Shown: positions 1 through 11,618, counted from the stretch's first letter. The stretch is 64,000 nt of DNA from Tricholoma matsutake (GCA_026075535.2 AP026544.2:9362001-9426000); one strand, 5' to 3'. Translations and numbers: made by a program. Notes: a model not told the origin generated them from the letters alone.

Positions 1-2
1 CT

Positions 3-161
3 GGACACAGGGCTGGAGTGTGTCCCCATCGTCAGGATATCCACATGCTCACCCCCGAGGGACGAGATGAACTCCTGCAAGATTTGTTGGCGCTTGTAGA
101 TGTTGAGGAAGTGAAGTTGGAAGTTGTAGAGGAGCAGGATTTTCCTATTCGCAGTGAGTGA
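3..161 (+). pseudogene. gag: 3' end of Ty3-1 gag
   Basis: Open frame entering from the left edge and stopping at TGA 159-161. The last ~50 residues are acidic (runs of Val-Glu-Glu), as in the tails of basidiomycete Ty3 gag proteins that end just before pol. No CCHC knuckle is visible; it would lie further left. The stop overlaps the first codon of the pol frame (158-160, GTG), so the genes touch as GTGA. Assignment rests on position and tail composition. Confidence 0.6.
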
Positions 162-3100
162 ATTGTACGCCCTCACTGCCTGTCCATAACCACTTTGAAG
201 TCTTGTCAGTTGAATCCCCAGAGAATGAATCCATTTCTGTGACTGCTCCCCTCTCTGACCCTTCAAAGTTAGCTAAAGACGTACCTGCTCTCCCCATCTC
301 TCCTTCTACTCCACGTCCCAAAATTAAATCATGGGAGCATAAACTACCACGCAAGTATATTGTGGCTTCCACTCCCTCTGCACATTCCTTGAACCTAGCC
401 ATCGAACTGCAGACGACCGACACTGGACAGATACTCAGTGTCTCTGCGCTCCTGGACTCTGGTGTGACTGGTCTCTTCATTGATTCCCATCTGGTACAAC
501 AACATCGCCTAAATACTTGCTCACTCTCACGTCCGATACCTGTATATAACGTGGATGGATCCCCAAAAGAAGCTGGTGCCATCCAAGAGGTTGCAGACCT
601 GGTTCTCCATTACAAAGATCATAGTGAGCATGCCCCTTTTGCTGTCACTCAATTAGGAAAGCAAAAGGTGATTTTGGGATATCCATGGCTTCGAGACCAT
701 AACCCAGAGGTCGACTGGCATACCAGGGAGGTTACCATGAGCCGATGTCCATCCCGCTGTCAGACGTGTTTCACAGAAGCCAGGCAAGAACGTCATGGAC
801 AGAAGGCGGCGATACGATGTACTCAGAAGTGTCATGCTGGACCCCTGCCTATACCTGAAGTGGAATTGGAAGGGGTTCCTGATCTAATGCCAGACTCGGA
901 TGATGATGAGGACCCAGAGGAAGTGGAGGAGGGTGATCGGATCTTCTACACTGCGATTCGCTCATCGCATGAGGTGTGTGCCACATCGAACATATCCCAA
1001 CGCCTCGCCGAGGCCTTCCACAAAAACAACGCTGCTAAATCCTCTACTAACTCCTTACTCCCTCATCTCCATGAGTTTGAAGATGTGTTCTCCAAGGAGT
1101 CATTCGACTCTCTTCCTGTGTGCAAGCCATGGGATCATGCGATCGAACTCACCCCTGGCACAACCCCTTCATCCTGCAAGGTCTATCCTCTCTCTCCAGA
1201 AGAACAACGGCAGCTTGACCAGTTCATCGATGAGCACCTGGCCTCTGGACGTATTCGACCATCAAAGTCACCCATGGCCTCTCCCTTTTTCTTTGTCAAG
1301 AAGAAGGATGGCTCACTTCGACCGGTTCAAGACTACAGAAGGCTCAACAACATCACGGTCAAAAATCGCTACCCACTACCCCTCATCTCCGAACTTGTAA
1401 ACCAGCTCCATGGAGCCCGATACTTCACCAAGCTCAATGTCCATTGGGGCTATAATAATGTGAGGATAAAGGAGGGAGATGAGTGGAAGGCAGCCTTTCA
1501 TACCAACCGTGGTCTTTTTGAACCACTTGTCATGTTCTTTGGCCTTACTAATAGCCCCGCCACCTTTCAGACCATGATGAACGACATCTTCCACGACCTC
1601 ATCCTCGAAGGCGTTGTCTGCATCTATCTTGATGACATCCTCATCTTCACTCGCACAGTTGAAGAGCACCGTTGCATCACGTGCCTCGTCCTAGAGTGAC
1701 TTCGATGGTACAAACTCTACCTTTGTCAGGACAAATGTGAGTTCGAAAAGACCAAGATCGAGTACCTTGGCCTGATTATCTCAGAGGGTCAAGTGGAGAT
1801 GGATCCTATCAAGGTAAATGGGGTCACAGCTTGGCCGACACCCACGAACAAGAAGGAGGTGCAGTCTTTTCTGGGCTTCATCAATTTCTATCGGCATTTT
1901 ATCAAGGATTTCTCACATCATGCATGACCACTGTTCAACTTGACAGGAAAGGAGGCATGGAGGTGGGATAATGCACAACAGGAGGCATTCGAAAAGCTTA
2001 AGGAGATGGTCACTTCCACTCCGATCCTTCCCTTTGCTGATGATTCGCGTCCTTTTTGTGTAGAAGCTGACAGTTCTGACTTTGTGATGGGTGCCGTGTT
2101 GTCTCAGCAGTCTCCGGAGGACCAGAAGTGGCATCCTGTTGCATTCTACTCCAAAAGCCTTAGTGCTGTAGAGCGAAACTACGAGATCCATGACAAGGAG
2201 ATGTTGGTGATAATGCGTGCGCTTGAGGAGTGGCAACACTTCCTCGAGGGTGCCCAACACAAGGTGGAAATTTGGACAGATCACAAGAATCTTGAGTACT
2301 TGATGACGGCCAAGAAATTGAACTATCGTCAAGCTTGTTGGTCCCTGTATCTATCTAGATTTGACTTCTCCTTGCACCACCGTCTGGGTCGCAGCATGGG
2401 AAAGACCGATGCCCTATCCTGATGTGCAGACCATGGGGATGGCAGCGGTGACAACCAAAACATTGTGCTGTTGCAGCCAGACCTGTTCACCATTTGGGCA
2501 CTGGAAGGCATCGCACCCCAGGGCGAGGAGCAGGACATCCTATGTGACATTCATCATGCAAACTGTAGTGGTTTACATGAGGATGTTGTTGCCCAAGCTG
2601 TTAAAGAACTGAGGAAGGGATCGACCCTTTCCTTACGTGCGGCAGAGCGGGCTGAAAAGGAGGACTTGTTGTATTTCAGGGATTGCATCTATGTTCCCAA
2701 TGACCCAGACCTTCACCGGCGCATCATATCCCAACACCATGACTCACAGATTGCTGGCCACCCCAGATGCTAGAAGACCTTGGAGCTCACCTCACGGAAC
2801 TATTGGTGGCCACAAATGTCATGGCTCATTGGTCAGTATTGTCGCACTTGTGACCTTTGCTTACACACCAAGGTTCCTCATCGCAAGCCTATTGGCGAGC
2901 TACACCCTCTTCCTGTTCCAGAGAGTTGTTGGGATGTCATCAGCATCGACTTTGTGGTGGAATTGCCAGAGTCAAATGGGTTTGATGTGGTGATGTGCAC
3001 AGTTGACTCAGTGGGAAAATGCGCTCACTTCATTCCCACTCACACCACTGTCAGTGCCCTAGGTGCCGCTTGACTCTACCTCCACCACGTGTGGAAATTA

Positions 3101-4057
3101 CATAGACTTCCTGGTGCCTTCCTCTTGGATTGTGGCCCTCAGTTCATGGCAGAGTTCACTCATGAGCTGTACCGACTCCTGGGGATCAAACTCCTCGCTT
3201 CAACCGCTTATCACCCACAAACTGATGGCCAGACGGAGCGAGTCAACCAGGAACTGGAGCAGTACATCCGCCTCTTTGTCAATGAATGCCAGGACGATTG
3301 GGACAATCTCCTTCCTTTGGCCAAGTTTGGATACAACAACCATGTCCATGCTTCCACTCAACAGACCCCTTTCCTCTTAGACACTGGACGACATCCACGC
3401 ATGGGATTTGAACCTCGCCAAACTCCCTCACACATTGAGACAGTGAATGAGTTCACAGAATGCATGAGGGATAGCTTGGAGGAGGCAAGGGCAGCCTTAG
3501 CAAAGGTGAAGGATGACATGGCGCGATTTTACAACCAATGCCACTCCCCAACCCCTCAGTACAAGGTTGGTGATCGAGTTTATCTTGACTCCAGTGATGT
3601 CTCCACTACACGTCCATCCAAGAAACTCGCTCATCGCTTCTTGGGACCTTTCCCCATTTTCAAGTGCATTGGAATGCATGCCTATCGTCTATGCCTCCCA
3701 GCCTCCATGTCCAGACTCCATCCCATCTTCCATGTCATCAAATTGCTTCCAGCTCCCCCAGATCCATTCCTGGGATGCCATTCACACCCACCACCACCAC
3801 CTACAGTGATCGAGGGAGAACCCCAATATGAAGTCGAGTCAATCTTGGACAGCCATTTGCGTCGAGGAAAACTCCAGTATTTGGTACATTGGAAGGGTTA
3901 TGGGTATGAGGAGAACTCATGGGTCGAAGAGTCTGACGTAAATGCCCCTTGGTTAATCAAGGAATTCCACCAACAGCACACTGCTGCACCACGTCACATT
4001 CAAGTCACAGACTTTGGTCGTATGCGATTTCGAATGCATCGGGGTGATGCATCTTAG
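158..4057 (+). pseudogene. pol: Ty3-1 pol polyprotein with five in-frame stops
   Basis: One frame runs the whole 3.9 kb without any indel. It holds an aspartic protease (LLDSGVTGLFID near 455-480), reverse transcriptase (QDYRRLN, then the YLDD catalytic box near 1627-1638), RNase H (VEADSSDF near 2060), integrase with zinc-finger and catalytic core (AGHP..., YHPQTDGQTERVNQELEQY near 3210-3262) and a C-terminal chromodomain (YLVHWKGYGYEENSW near 3880-3925). The stops are at 1697, 1925, 2420 and 3071 (TGA where relatives have Arg, i.e. CGA) and 2771 (TAG where relatives have Trp). Several Arg residues are changed to Cys, Trp or Gln in the same way. The enzyme set would copy and integrate the element; this copy cannot. 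There is no ATG at the frame's start; the first codon after the upstream stop is GTG. Confidence 0.95.
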
Positions 4058-4068
4058 AGAGGGGGTGA
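4056..4068 (+). promoter_or_regulatory. Polypurine tract of Ty3-1
   Basis: Purine run AGAGAGGGGGTGA, directly after the pol stop and directly before the TGTAAGG start of the LTR. In LTR elements this tract primes plus-strand DNA synthesis. Confidence 0.75.
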
Positions 4069-4502
4069 TGTAAGGGGACTAGGGGGGTGCCCTGTGTGTT
4101 TTTCCTATTTTTTATGTTCATCCTATATTTTTCCCCACCTCATTTCCTTCTATTCTTCATTTTCTATGATTTTTCCGGATTTTATTACTAATTTTCCCTT
4201 GCTATCATGTTTGTACATGTTGACACTTTTATATTTAGAGGTGGAGTCCCTTCCGACACATACCCCTTGGTATGATGTCATTTGGTGGCCTTGATCCGCC
4301 TATCTCCGCCTTTTTCTATTTTTAGGTTATATTTGATTTTTGTTGTCTTCACATATACTGGGCATCAGCAAGGGGATCCTTAGAGTTTTCTCTTCGGATT
4401 TCCCTTTGCTAGGTGTATCCCCAATGCCTGTATTATGTAGTATAATTTTAACTTCAGATTTCCCTTTGCTAGAGGCTTAGGTTGCCCTTATAGTTTCAGA
4501 CA
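4069..4502 (+). repeat. 3' LTR of Ty3-1 (434 bp)
   Basis: Starts TGTAAGG after the polypurine tract and is closed here at the CA of TTTCAGACA, giving TG...CA ends. The 16-mer GATTTCCCTTTGCTAG occurs twice, near 4397 and 4457. The right boundary is inferred, because the other LTR is outside the window. Confidence 0.6.
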
Positions 4503-4790
4503 GGTATCTCAAACACAACCATACCCATACCTGTCTAACCCATATCCACATGGGTTTGCAAACCTGTGATGTACACTACCCCCAACTACCGCCATGAGCA
4601 ACTGCTCACAGGGTGGAGACAGGGAGCAACAATACCAGCAAGGAAATGTTGACACAAACCCACAGTGCCAACCCATGCAGGTTTCTGTACCTGTGTGATC
4701 TGCAGGTTGCAGTCTTACACCACCCAGTGGGACAGTAAAATAAAATCTGTCTTGGAACAAACTGTGGGTGGTTCTATACAAAATTGGGCT
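4503..4790. repeat. Fragment of a GGTATGGGTA-ended repeat with the AGC-loop hairpin
   Basis: Begins with CATACCCATACCTG-like sequence and contains the hairpin TGAGCAACTGCTCA followed by GGGTGGA (near 4592-4616). The same hairpin with the same following text (GGGTGGA..TGGGGAGC) occurs near 21930, so both are copies of one repeat family. No coding capacity seen. Confidence 0.5.
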
Positions 4791-5534
4791 TCATAACCAC
4801 TGCCACATGTATTATGTAATACTATAGCTACAAAACAATTTTCATATGACTTTCTAATGAATTCACTGCAGGATCTAGCAATCAGTGAAATTCTTTGCTA
4901 TCAACCAAAAACTGTCCAGTGGGACATGTGACATCAAGGTTGAAGGGACCAATTAGCCATAAATAGAAACAAAGGAAGTGGTGGTAACACTTGTGACCAA
5001 GGCAAAGGGAAGTCAGATAATGGCATTGCAATATCCACAATGTAGATGGCTTGAACTAATGTTGAAGTACTTTGATATCAAGTACTTATTGGTGGATCTC
5101 AAAAAAACTGTGGTGGAAGTGGCTTTGTTGTTGTGGAAATTCACACTGAGCATATTTTGCTCAGGTATCTATTGTCCTGTTGTACATGCAACATGCACTC
5201 TCTTGGTGCATGGTCATTCAGACAAGCAGGTATATAGTGCATTTACATCCAGAAGAAACTCTCTGAGGCAATTGGAGGGTTGAGTGAAGAGAAACAGCCA
5301 AGTGTCCCACTGGGCAGTGTATGACTGTACCTGTGATGAGCTCTATTAATTGGGGCCTGTCTTTCACTCAAATGTCAAATGGACAATTGTGGCATAGTCT
5401 AGAGGCTAAAATACACAGGCATAGTGTACTATGAAATTCAGGCAAGCAGTCTACTTCCTCCAACTCCTTGGTTTTCCTTGTAATTATATGGCATCAAGAA
5501 TGCTGCAGGTTTCTCGGCAAACTGATGTGGAAAA
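4791..5534. other. Stretch with no recognisable gene
   Basis: AT-rich sequence. A 101-codon plus-strand frame at 4978-5283 starts with GTG, has no recognisable motif, and lacks splice or promoter support. I see nothing else here. Confidence 0.4.
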
Positions 5535-7340
5535 TCATTGCCTGATTTTCTGTAACTCTTGATTTAGCTCTAAGGAATCTGGATGCAAATGGCCTCCACC
5601 AATGCCATCAGAATGGGATGAGACATTTTCATTCTCTGGTGCATGAGCCATTGCAGAACCTGATTTGAGTTGGTCATCCATGATCTGTAGAAAATTATCC
5701 ATAGCCCTGATGACATAGAACCCAGACAACCACATCATCTTGGGAAATCCACTCCACATTATTGATGTGGCCTGATTCATATTGCCTTTGAGTGCAGAAT
5801 TATAGACAGAATCCAGCTGGAAATAAGAAGCCTCTTTAAAGCTTTTCAAGAGGTCAGATTTCCTGGTGAATCGGGACATCCAGTATTTCCTGCAGCCTGC
5901 TGTTAGCTGTGGTAAAAACCAAGGATGTGAAGACATACTCCCAAATGATAAGGTATTCCTTTACTGCAAGGAAGACATGTTTCAGATACACCATTGAATT
6001 GATCCGAGATGCTGAAAGGATTGCAAGCATTAAGACACCAAATGCTGAACCACAGTGAATAATAAGTCCAGTTTTTGAGGAAGTCAGCCTCAATGAAGTT
6101 TGAGAACTATTAAAAATTTCCAAATTCAAATCATGTTGCAGCATACTAGAAAACCTTACTTTTTGTCAAGAACAGTCATCAAGTCTTCCAAAATTCCTGC
6201 CTCCACAAGAAGCTTCAACATGGAGTCTGAGCTGCATATAAGCCTGACAACTTCACAGGAGATACTTGAGGACCTCCGCCATAAACTATTTTTATACATA
6301 AGTTGAAAACCTAGTCTATGGAAATAACTAGAAACATACCTGGAGAACCAAGCTCTTGCAGCCTTACCCAAGTCTTCAGTTTCACCAAGGTCTACTGCAG
6401 CATCACAGACATGCCTGAATACAGTGATGATAGATCTGCATTCCTCATCAGAAGGCCTAAATGCATCAATCCTTTCAACAATTGATCACAGACAGGTGAA
6501 ATATAACCTAAACTTATTATGTAGAATATAAGCAAAAAAGTCTAGCCCACCAGTATTGACAATTTCCTTGGACAAAGACTCAAGGGCACCATTCTTGACT
6601 GACTTGAATGGATAACCACCACACATAGCAATTACCAGCTTGGAACAAAGACCTCCATCTAAACAATTGTAAAGTAAACTGTCAGAGAAATTACTTGTCA
6701 CTCACATGAAGGAGTTGGGGGAGGATGACCCATTACAAGGCGACAGCAATACTGTAAATCCAATGGTGACACACCCAGATTACCATCAACTTGACTATGT
6801 GGAAAGAGAAGGAGAATCGTGGCAAAGGCTATCATTGCTTTTTGACTTTCTCTCAGGCTTGATTTGGAGTCGGTACATGTCAATCTGCAGGTTTCCAGAT
6901 GATGTGAGATGATGGCAGTTAATAGAGATGTTGAAATTAATCCCTGATGCATGCTGTATACATGAGGCAATACATGCAGCATACACATGTATACATGAGG
7001 CGATACATGCAGCATACGCATGTTACTGCGCTTACTGCGCATACATGTGGTAAACACATTCCCGAGTCATGTGACATCCTTAATATTATGTATATAAGGA
7101 GAACCTGTACCGTAGTAGGAATACGGTGTTCTTACCTCTGCTAACCCTAGCTGTAAGTCTAACTAAACCCCAGGTAGGTTGTAAGGAACGTGTTGTCTCT
7201 TCCCCTGTGCAGCGTATATAGTCTGCTCCAACAAGAGAGACCATTCCAGAGCTGACAAGCTCACTGCCAAGCATGGAATGGTTTGCAATAGTTGCGACTG
7301 CTGCACCGCATGACTTGATGTAGCGATCAAGTCTGCCAGA
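5535..7340 (-). pseudogene. Multi-exon armadillo-like protein gene split by a solo LTR
   Basis: Six minus-strand exons join in one frame: 7340-7239 plus 6928-6706 (one exon interrupted by an LTR), 6658-6514, 6471-6340, 6285-6160, 6106-5939 and 5889-5535. Introns are 42-54 nt with GTGAGT, GTTTAG, GTATGT, GTAAGG and GTATGT donors; the last has a GCTAAC branch site. All phases agree, so outside the LTR the gene looks undecayed. The product is over 400 residues, rich in short hydrophobic helices (AAVATIANHS, LVEAGILEDLMTVL), suggesting an ARM/HEAT-type fold, with an acidic His/Gly-rich tail. I do not recognise the family by name. The 5' end is unresolved: exon 1 follows TTGTTCCAG, a likely acceptor, and no ATG is visible upstream. 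It may be broken, or the LTR may be spliced out. Confidence 0.65.
6929..7233 (+). mobile_element. Solo LTR, Copia-like, inside a gene exon
   Basis: A 305-bp segment with TGTTG at the left end and CAACA at the right end, flanked by AGAGA on both sides (6924-6928 and 7234-7238). It has a TATATAAGG box at 7089-7097 and two ~32-bp direct repeats near 6955-7015. No internal retroelement sequence remains, so it is a solo LTR left by recombination or a single-LTR remnant. Orientation is taken from the TATA box. Confidence 0.88.
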
Positions 7341-7459
7341 CTGGAACAATTGATGGATAGGAGACAGAAGGAGACAGCACGAATGAGAAGTACACGGAAT
7401 GGATTCTTGAGAACCCTGAACCAGAGGTCAGTAAATGTAAAGTTGCGTGTTCATTCAAC

Positions 7460-8511
7460 TTACGAGAGGTCCTTGTCCTTTCGTATGCCAAGTAAGGCAC
7501 CCGTACTAAAGAGATTAGGTTGGTTTCCTAAATCAAAGACATCACGAGCCAGCTGGCTTCCGGGGAATAGCCCTCGGACTAAACTTCCTTCAACACCCAG
7601 ATCCGGACCTCCCAAATCCCCATGGAAGAGGAGTGTAATGCTCTGAATGATGAAAGATGCAAAAGCCCAGCAGTTACGACTAAGCAAAGCATAATCCGGA
7701 CCAAAAGCTTCCAATGCGCGATTGAGAACGAAAATGATGTCATATACTCTAATCTGGAAGTGTTCGTACTGCGGGGTATCAGGCACGGGACGACCAAGGG
7801 TGAAAACATCACAACTCAGTTTCGAGTCCTTGGCCACCGTGTTGTCAATCAGTTCCACTACATCCAACGCAAACCGGTGGCCTAGGGAACGGGTTGAACT
7901 AGGATCTGAGCGAGTCGCTGGTCGCTGGCCACGGTCAATACGAAACCGAAGGCCACCTCGAACATTTTTAGCGACGTCATAGTAAACAAAACGATCCCGC
8001 ATTCCAGGAATCTCAACAACATCCAAACCAAACGTAGGATCTGGTGCCAAAGAAACCTCCAGGAATTCATGCTGCCACCCAGTCTGAAATTTCCAATATG
8101 AAATGCTGCAGACCTTCAGGCTGTCGATGCCAGCACGAGTGGCCCATGTTGCGAACTCGGGAATGGTAAGGGGAAAGCCGCCAGACGTCCTACGTTTGAT
8201 TGTTGGAGCCTGCATCATGTTCAGATCTTGTGCCAAAGGGGTCAGCAATGCCGGAGGAAAGGATTTGACAACGAGTGGTACATACCTTCGTAAGTAGGCA
8301 TTCGGGCCTCGGTACTCGTCGGGAACACGGGTTGAAAATAAGAGAAGAGTGTGTTGATATCTGCCGAGTTGCTTGCATTAATTCCCCGTTCGTTGAAAAG
8401 TAATAGCCTACCGATCTGCGAAGCAACGGGATCTGACTCGAAGAAATGGGCAAGCACAGAGATATTGGGATTCTGATGGTCCTCAGACTCGACGTTCGAC
8501 ATGAGGTGCAA
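7460..8511 (-). CDS. Hypothetical protein with an NCWAFA Cys motif
   Basis: Two minus-strand exons, 8511-8286 and 8226-7460, join in phase across a 59-nt intron (8285-8227: GTATGT donor, TGCTGAC branch, AAG acceptor), giving about 330 residues. The first Met is at 8511; a second at 8502 is as likely. The C-terminal half holds ALLSRNCWAFASFI, which resembles the Cys-containing helix of papain-like NlpC/P60 or LRAT-type hypothetical proteins of mushrooms; that link is inference. A further donor (GTAAGT) overlaps the stop codon with an acceptor at ~7418, so the gene may run on towards 7240 in a frame different from the neighbouring armadillo-like gene. Reading frame and splice signals are intact, so it is probably a live gene. 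Confidence 0.65.
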
Positions 8512-9239
8512 GATTCAATGAGCTGTATAACTGAATATAGAGGTTGAATTGTCAGTCGTTATCGTTCGGCCCACACCGAAGAGTGAGGGTTATTTATCAT
8601 ATGGTCAAAAACGTTTGCAGGCTGGAAACGCCCAGACTTCAAGCACCGCAGTCCTGGGAGTTAATTTAATACTTACGCAGAGTTCAACGTTCAACTCAGA
8701 CATCATCTGATACAAATCCGATATGATATATCTGTGACTAGGCTTGTCCCATGCGGCTATTTCATTCAGCCTGTGCTGAAGCGCTGAAGTTTTGCCTCAC
8801 TCTTGCGAGTAATTACGCTTCGTAGATAAGAATCATAAGATTGATGCATTGATGCATTGATAGTGAGACAGGCGCTTCCATCATGGCGTTTTTCCTTCAC
8901 GCTGAGACTCCAAGTTGAAATTCCGATGCGTGACCAAGTGGTCGGCCTTATCCCAGTTTATCTTCATATGTAAAACCTACAGAGAACTCTTCTGAGTGAA
9001 ATAACACGGGAAACAAACGAAGCACACCAAATCAGTATACGAGACTTTTGCCAAACTTTTGCTTACGACAAGTCGGAGGCAGGAGGCACGACATGATCGG
9101 TATGCCATATGTCACCCTTATCTACGCGCGGAAGTCATCACTCCGGATGCGGCGTCTACTAGTAAGGGCCAGTACTACGTATACAAGAACCCTGGAAGGT
9201 TCCTCCACCACCGCTTTCCACATCCTAATGTCCGAAGGC
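8512..9239. other. Intergenic region upstream of the 7460-8511 gene
   Basis: Presumed promoter side of the minus-strand gene ending at 8511. Short open frames near 9048-9326 overlap each other in two frames and show no motif. No TATA box or binding site can be assigned with confidence. Confidence 0.4.
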
Positions 9240-9345
9240 AGCCTGAGCCCCCCAGGCAATACTGTCCTTATCATATATCAATGTACTGTAGTTACAGATC
9301 ATAGCGTGGTACATGCAGGACTGTAATTACATATATAATGAATGC
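9240..9345 (-). repeat. MITE-like repeat, copy 1
   Basis: On the minus strand this reads TGTAATTACAGTCCTGCATG, then TACCACGCTAT, a spacer and TACAGTACATTGATATATGA, matching copy 2 at 11514 in order and spacing. It is the most diverged copy. Confidence 0.6.
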
Positions 9346-11513
9346 ACGTGATGTTCTGATCTGGTACGACGGCCCCTTGCGCGTTGGGCGCATTCCTGCT
9401 AGTCTGATCCTTGCGCTCCCTCGCGCCTCCCGCTACAATCAATCCTTTTTTGTTATGATCCGGGTTCTTCGCTGATTCCTCCTGTCAATCAATCCATCGC
9501 TGTTCCTGGAATGCGATCGTGTGGTTAGGCATGGGCGGGCCTGGGCAGGCTCGAGCTATTAATAGATTTGCGTATGTAGGCAAGCCTTCGAAGTATGACA
9601 GTTCTAATTCATGAAAACATGCTACTCATGATATTTCCGTAAAAACATAAAACATAGGACTTACCGGCGGCTACGGTAGCATTCGAACTCCTAGAAAATA
9701 TGAGCTGTGATTAAGTTCCTTTTGCAAATAGCGAAATGCATGATCGCTGCCAGATAATACTAAGCGACAATGTTCGACCATTCCTTCTCCGCCGGCGCAG
9801 CGCGCCTTCTGCCAAAAATACTATCTCTGGTTCACTTAAAAATAGACATGCGTAATTCTGTCGCTGACTCACGGTTCTGTGATATTTTTAGTCGACACGT
9901 CGTTTGCGTGTTTTCAAATTCTGATATTCCATAATTTCCATAAAAATAAAATATCATTTTTCAGCATTTATTCTTCGTGTTCCTCGTCATCGTCAAAATC
10001 TCACAGGGATGATCAAATGATCGAGGATGATCATGGTGGGACTAACTTGACTCGACAATTCATTTTCGATCTGTTTAGATTTAAGAAAGTGACATGTTCC
10101 ATGAAAGTCACTTCAAATCTCCGAGGGCTACTTCAAGTTTTGTAGACAAGCTGTACTAAATGTTTCATGGGCCCGAGCTGAAACCTTGTGGCCTGGCAGG
10201 AAAGGCACGTAAATGGTAAGCCTCGGAAAAAAACTATGCTGAGGTACGGTGTGTGTAGGGAGTACAATGTAGGTAAGTAATCCTATGGCACAACTTCAAC
10301 TGCCTCCAACTGTTTTCGCGACTTCGTCTGACTTTTACTCAAATTCTCAACCTCCCAACAAAATCTAACCACCAATATGATCTAATACAATGAAATACTG
10401 TATCCCGATGGTTTTCAGACCCTCGGATACCTGTGTTAAAGTATGGTAAGGCTCCCATTTTTGTTGATTCCGTTACTGAGGCGTGGGAATAGGTGGCAGT
10501 ACACTTTTTCAACATCAATCCCATCGTCGTTGTAACTTGTCGGTCTCACCACTCCGTCAAAACCATGGAGGTAAGTAAAGTAATTCATAGCTTGTATATT
10601 TAGTATTTTATATTTTACTGATATTATAGCCCTTCAGCCTTCACCAAGACCGCGCCATACCTGCAACGACAATGCTAGCGCTAAGTCCCAACATGAGCTA
10701 ATCAAGACGAACGTAAGAAGGATATACTGGACACGATGGATGCAGGTTAGATCATTGGCACTCGATCCAGTGTACCGCGATGTACGTACATATTCATTAC
10801 CCTGTGTGTTTTAATTTCGAACTCTTTCAGACTGTATCCTCGCAGTCCCCGCGTTTCACTTCCCCGCCAGTCTTCCTTTCGCTATCATCACAGATCAACC
10901 CCACGAAACTGGTGGAGCAATATGCAGACGGGCTGGTGTAGGGGTGATTAAGCAATGAAAAAATTGGATGGGGCAGCGGGGTGAACCGATGATGGGCAAT
11001 GGGGCAATAGGGTGAGAACAGTAAGTAACTCGGCGAGCTCTAGGTAGCGCTGAGCGGTGTGAACGCTCGACGGGAGCCCCTGCCGCGATCTATTGAAAAA
11101 ATAAAAATATGTCTTGACAGGTGAAAATAGGATTATGAAATGAGTCCACGTAGAATGAAGGTAGTGGCCGCCGACAAGCCTTCGCCACAGCCTGTAGATT
11201 AAAAAATATACCATTTCTTGGAAGTAGCAAAACATACATAGTATCTGACAGATCAAACATATGGATAGAACATGTCACGAAGCGAAGCCGATCGGAAACA
11301 TTGTGGACCTGTCAAATTGATGATCAGGGGGAATATAATACGAGAAGTAGAAGTCCCATCAATTCTGCATCAATCCACAATGAATCATGGTTCGAAAACA
11401 GATCTGAATGTGAGATGAAAAGTTATAATTACTCTAACAGCGGGCAGAAAAATGGCGGGACAATGACTAACAGGCTGCTGGTTGTCGTATGGGGTGTCTA
11501 CCTGAGCATGCAA
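9346..11513. other. Long stretch without a confident gene
   Basis: About 2.2 kb. 9346-9500 is C-rich with CAATCAATCC repeated; 9600-10300 is AT-rich. A possible tiny spliced frame lies at 10565-10701 (separate entry). On the minus strand near 11090 an acceptor-like CAATAG precedes a short open frame (to ~10965) with no recognisable domain. Nothing else is supported. Confidence 0.4.
10565..10701 (+). CDS. Candidate 23-codon spliced small ORF (weak)
   Basis: ATG GAG is followed at once by a textbook intron, 10571-10629: GTAAGT donor, TACTGAT branch site, ATTATAG acceptor. The second exon runs from 10630 to TAA 10699-10701. The splice signals are strong but the peptide is very short and not recognised. 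It may instead be the spliced leader of a noncoding transcript or a relic of a larger gene. Confidence 0.2.
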
Positions 11514-11618
11514 TTACAGTTGTTTTGATATATCAATCTGTACTGTAATGACAGTCATGCATGTACCACACTATAGACGGTAAGTACAGTTAGTTATATA
11601 TCATCCTGCCAGGTTCTA
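11514..11618 (+). repeat. MITE-like repeat, copy 2
   Basis: Starts TTACAGTTGTTTTGATATAT and ends TATATATCATCCTGCCAG. Copy 3 (16114-16228) is the same sequence in reverse orientation, copies 1 and 4 are partial. The ends carry GATATATCA and TTATATATCATC, a weak inverted repeat. This copy abuts the open frame of the AAA ATPase gene, and its last bases (CTGCCAG) could serve as a splice acceptor. Confidence 0.75.

Larger units (their letters stand above)
1..4502 (+). mobile_element. Ty3/gypsy chromovirus, 5' end outside window (element Ty3-1)
   Basis: Right-hand part of an LTR retrotransposon. It holds the end of gag, a whole pol frame (protease, reverse transcriptase, RNase H, integrase, chromodomain), a polypurine tract and a 3' LTR. 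The order RT-RH-IN-chromodomain is that of fungal Ty3 chromoviruses. The left LTR lies outside the window, so no target-site duplication can be checked. The copy is dead: pol carries five in-frame stops, all explained by C-to-T or G-to-A transitions. Confidence 0.93.

Noticed and set aside
1..4502. Active Ty3 element
   Set aside because: Five stops in pol and the missing left part in the window; no sign of an intact copy here.
7350..8300. Plus-strand frames opposite the 7460-8511 gene
   Set aside because: They lie opposite a spliced frame with conserved-looking protein and good introns; their own peptides are low-quality and Arg/Ser-rich.
9048..9326. Possible gene near 9.1 kb
   Set aside because: Two overlapping frames give unrelated peptides, there is no splice or motif support, and the end runs into MITE copy 1.
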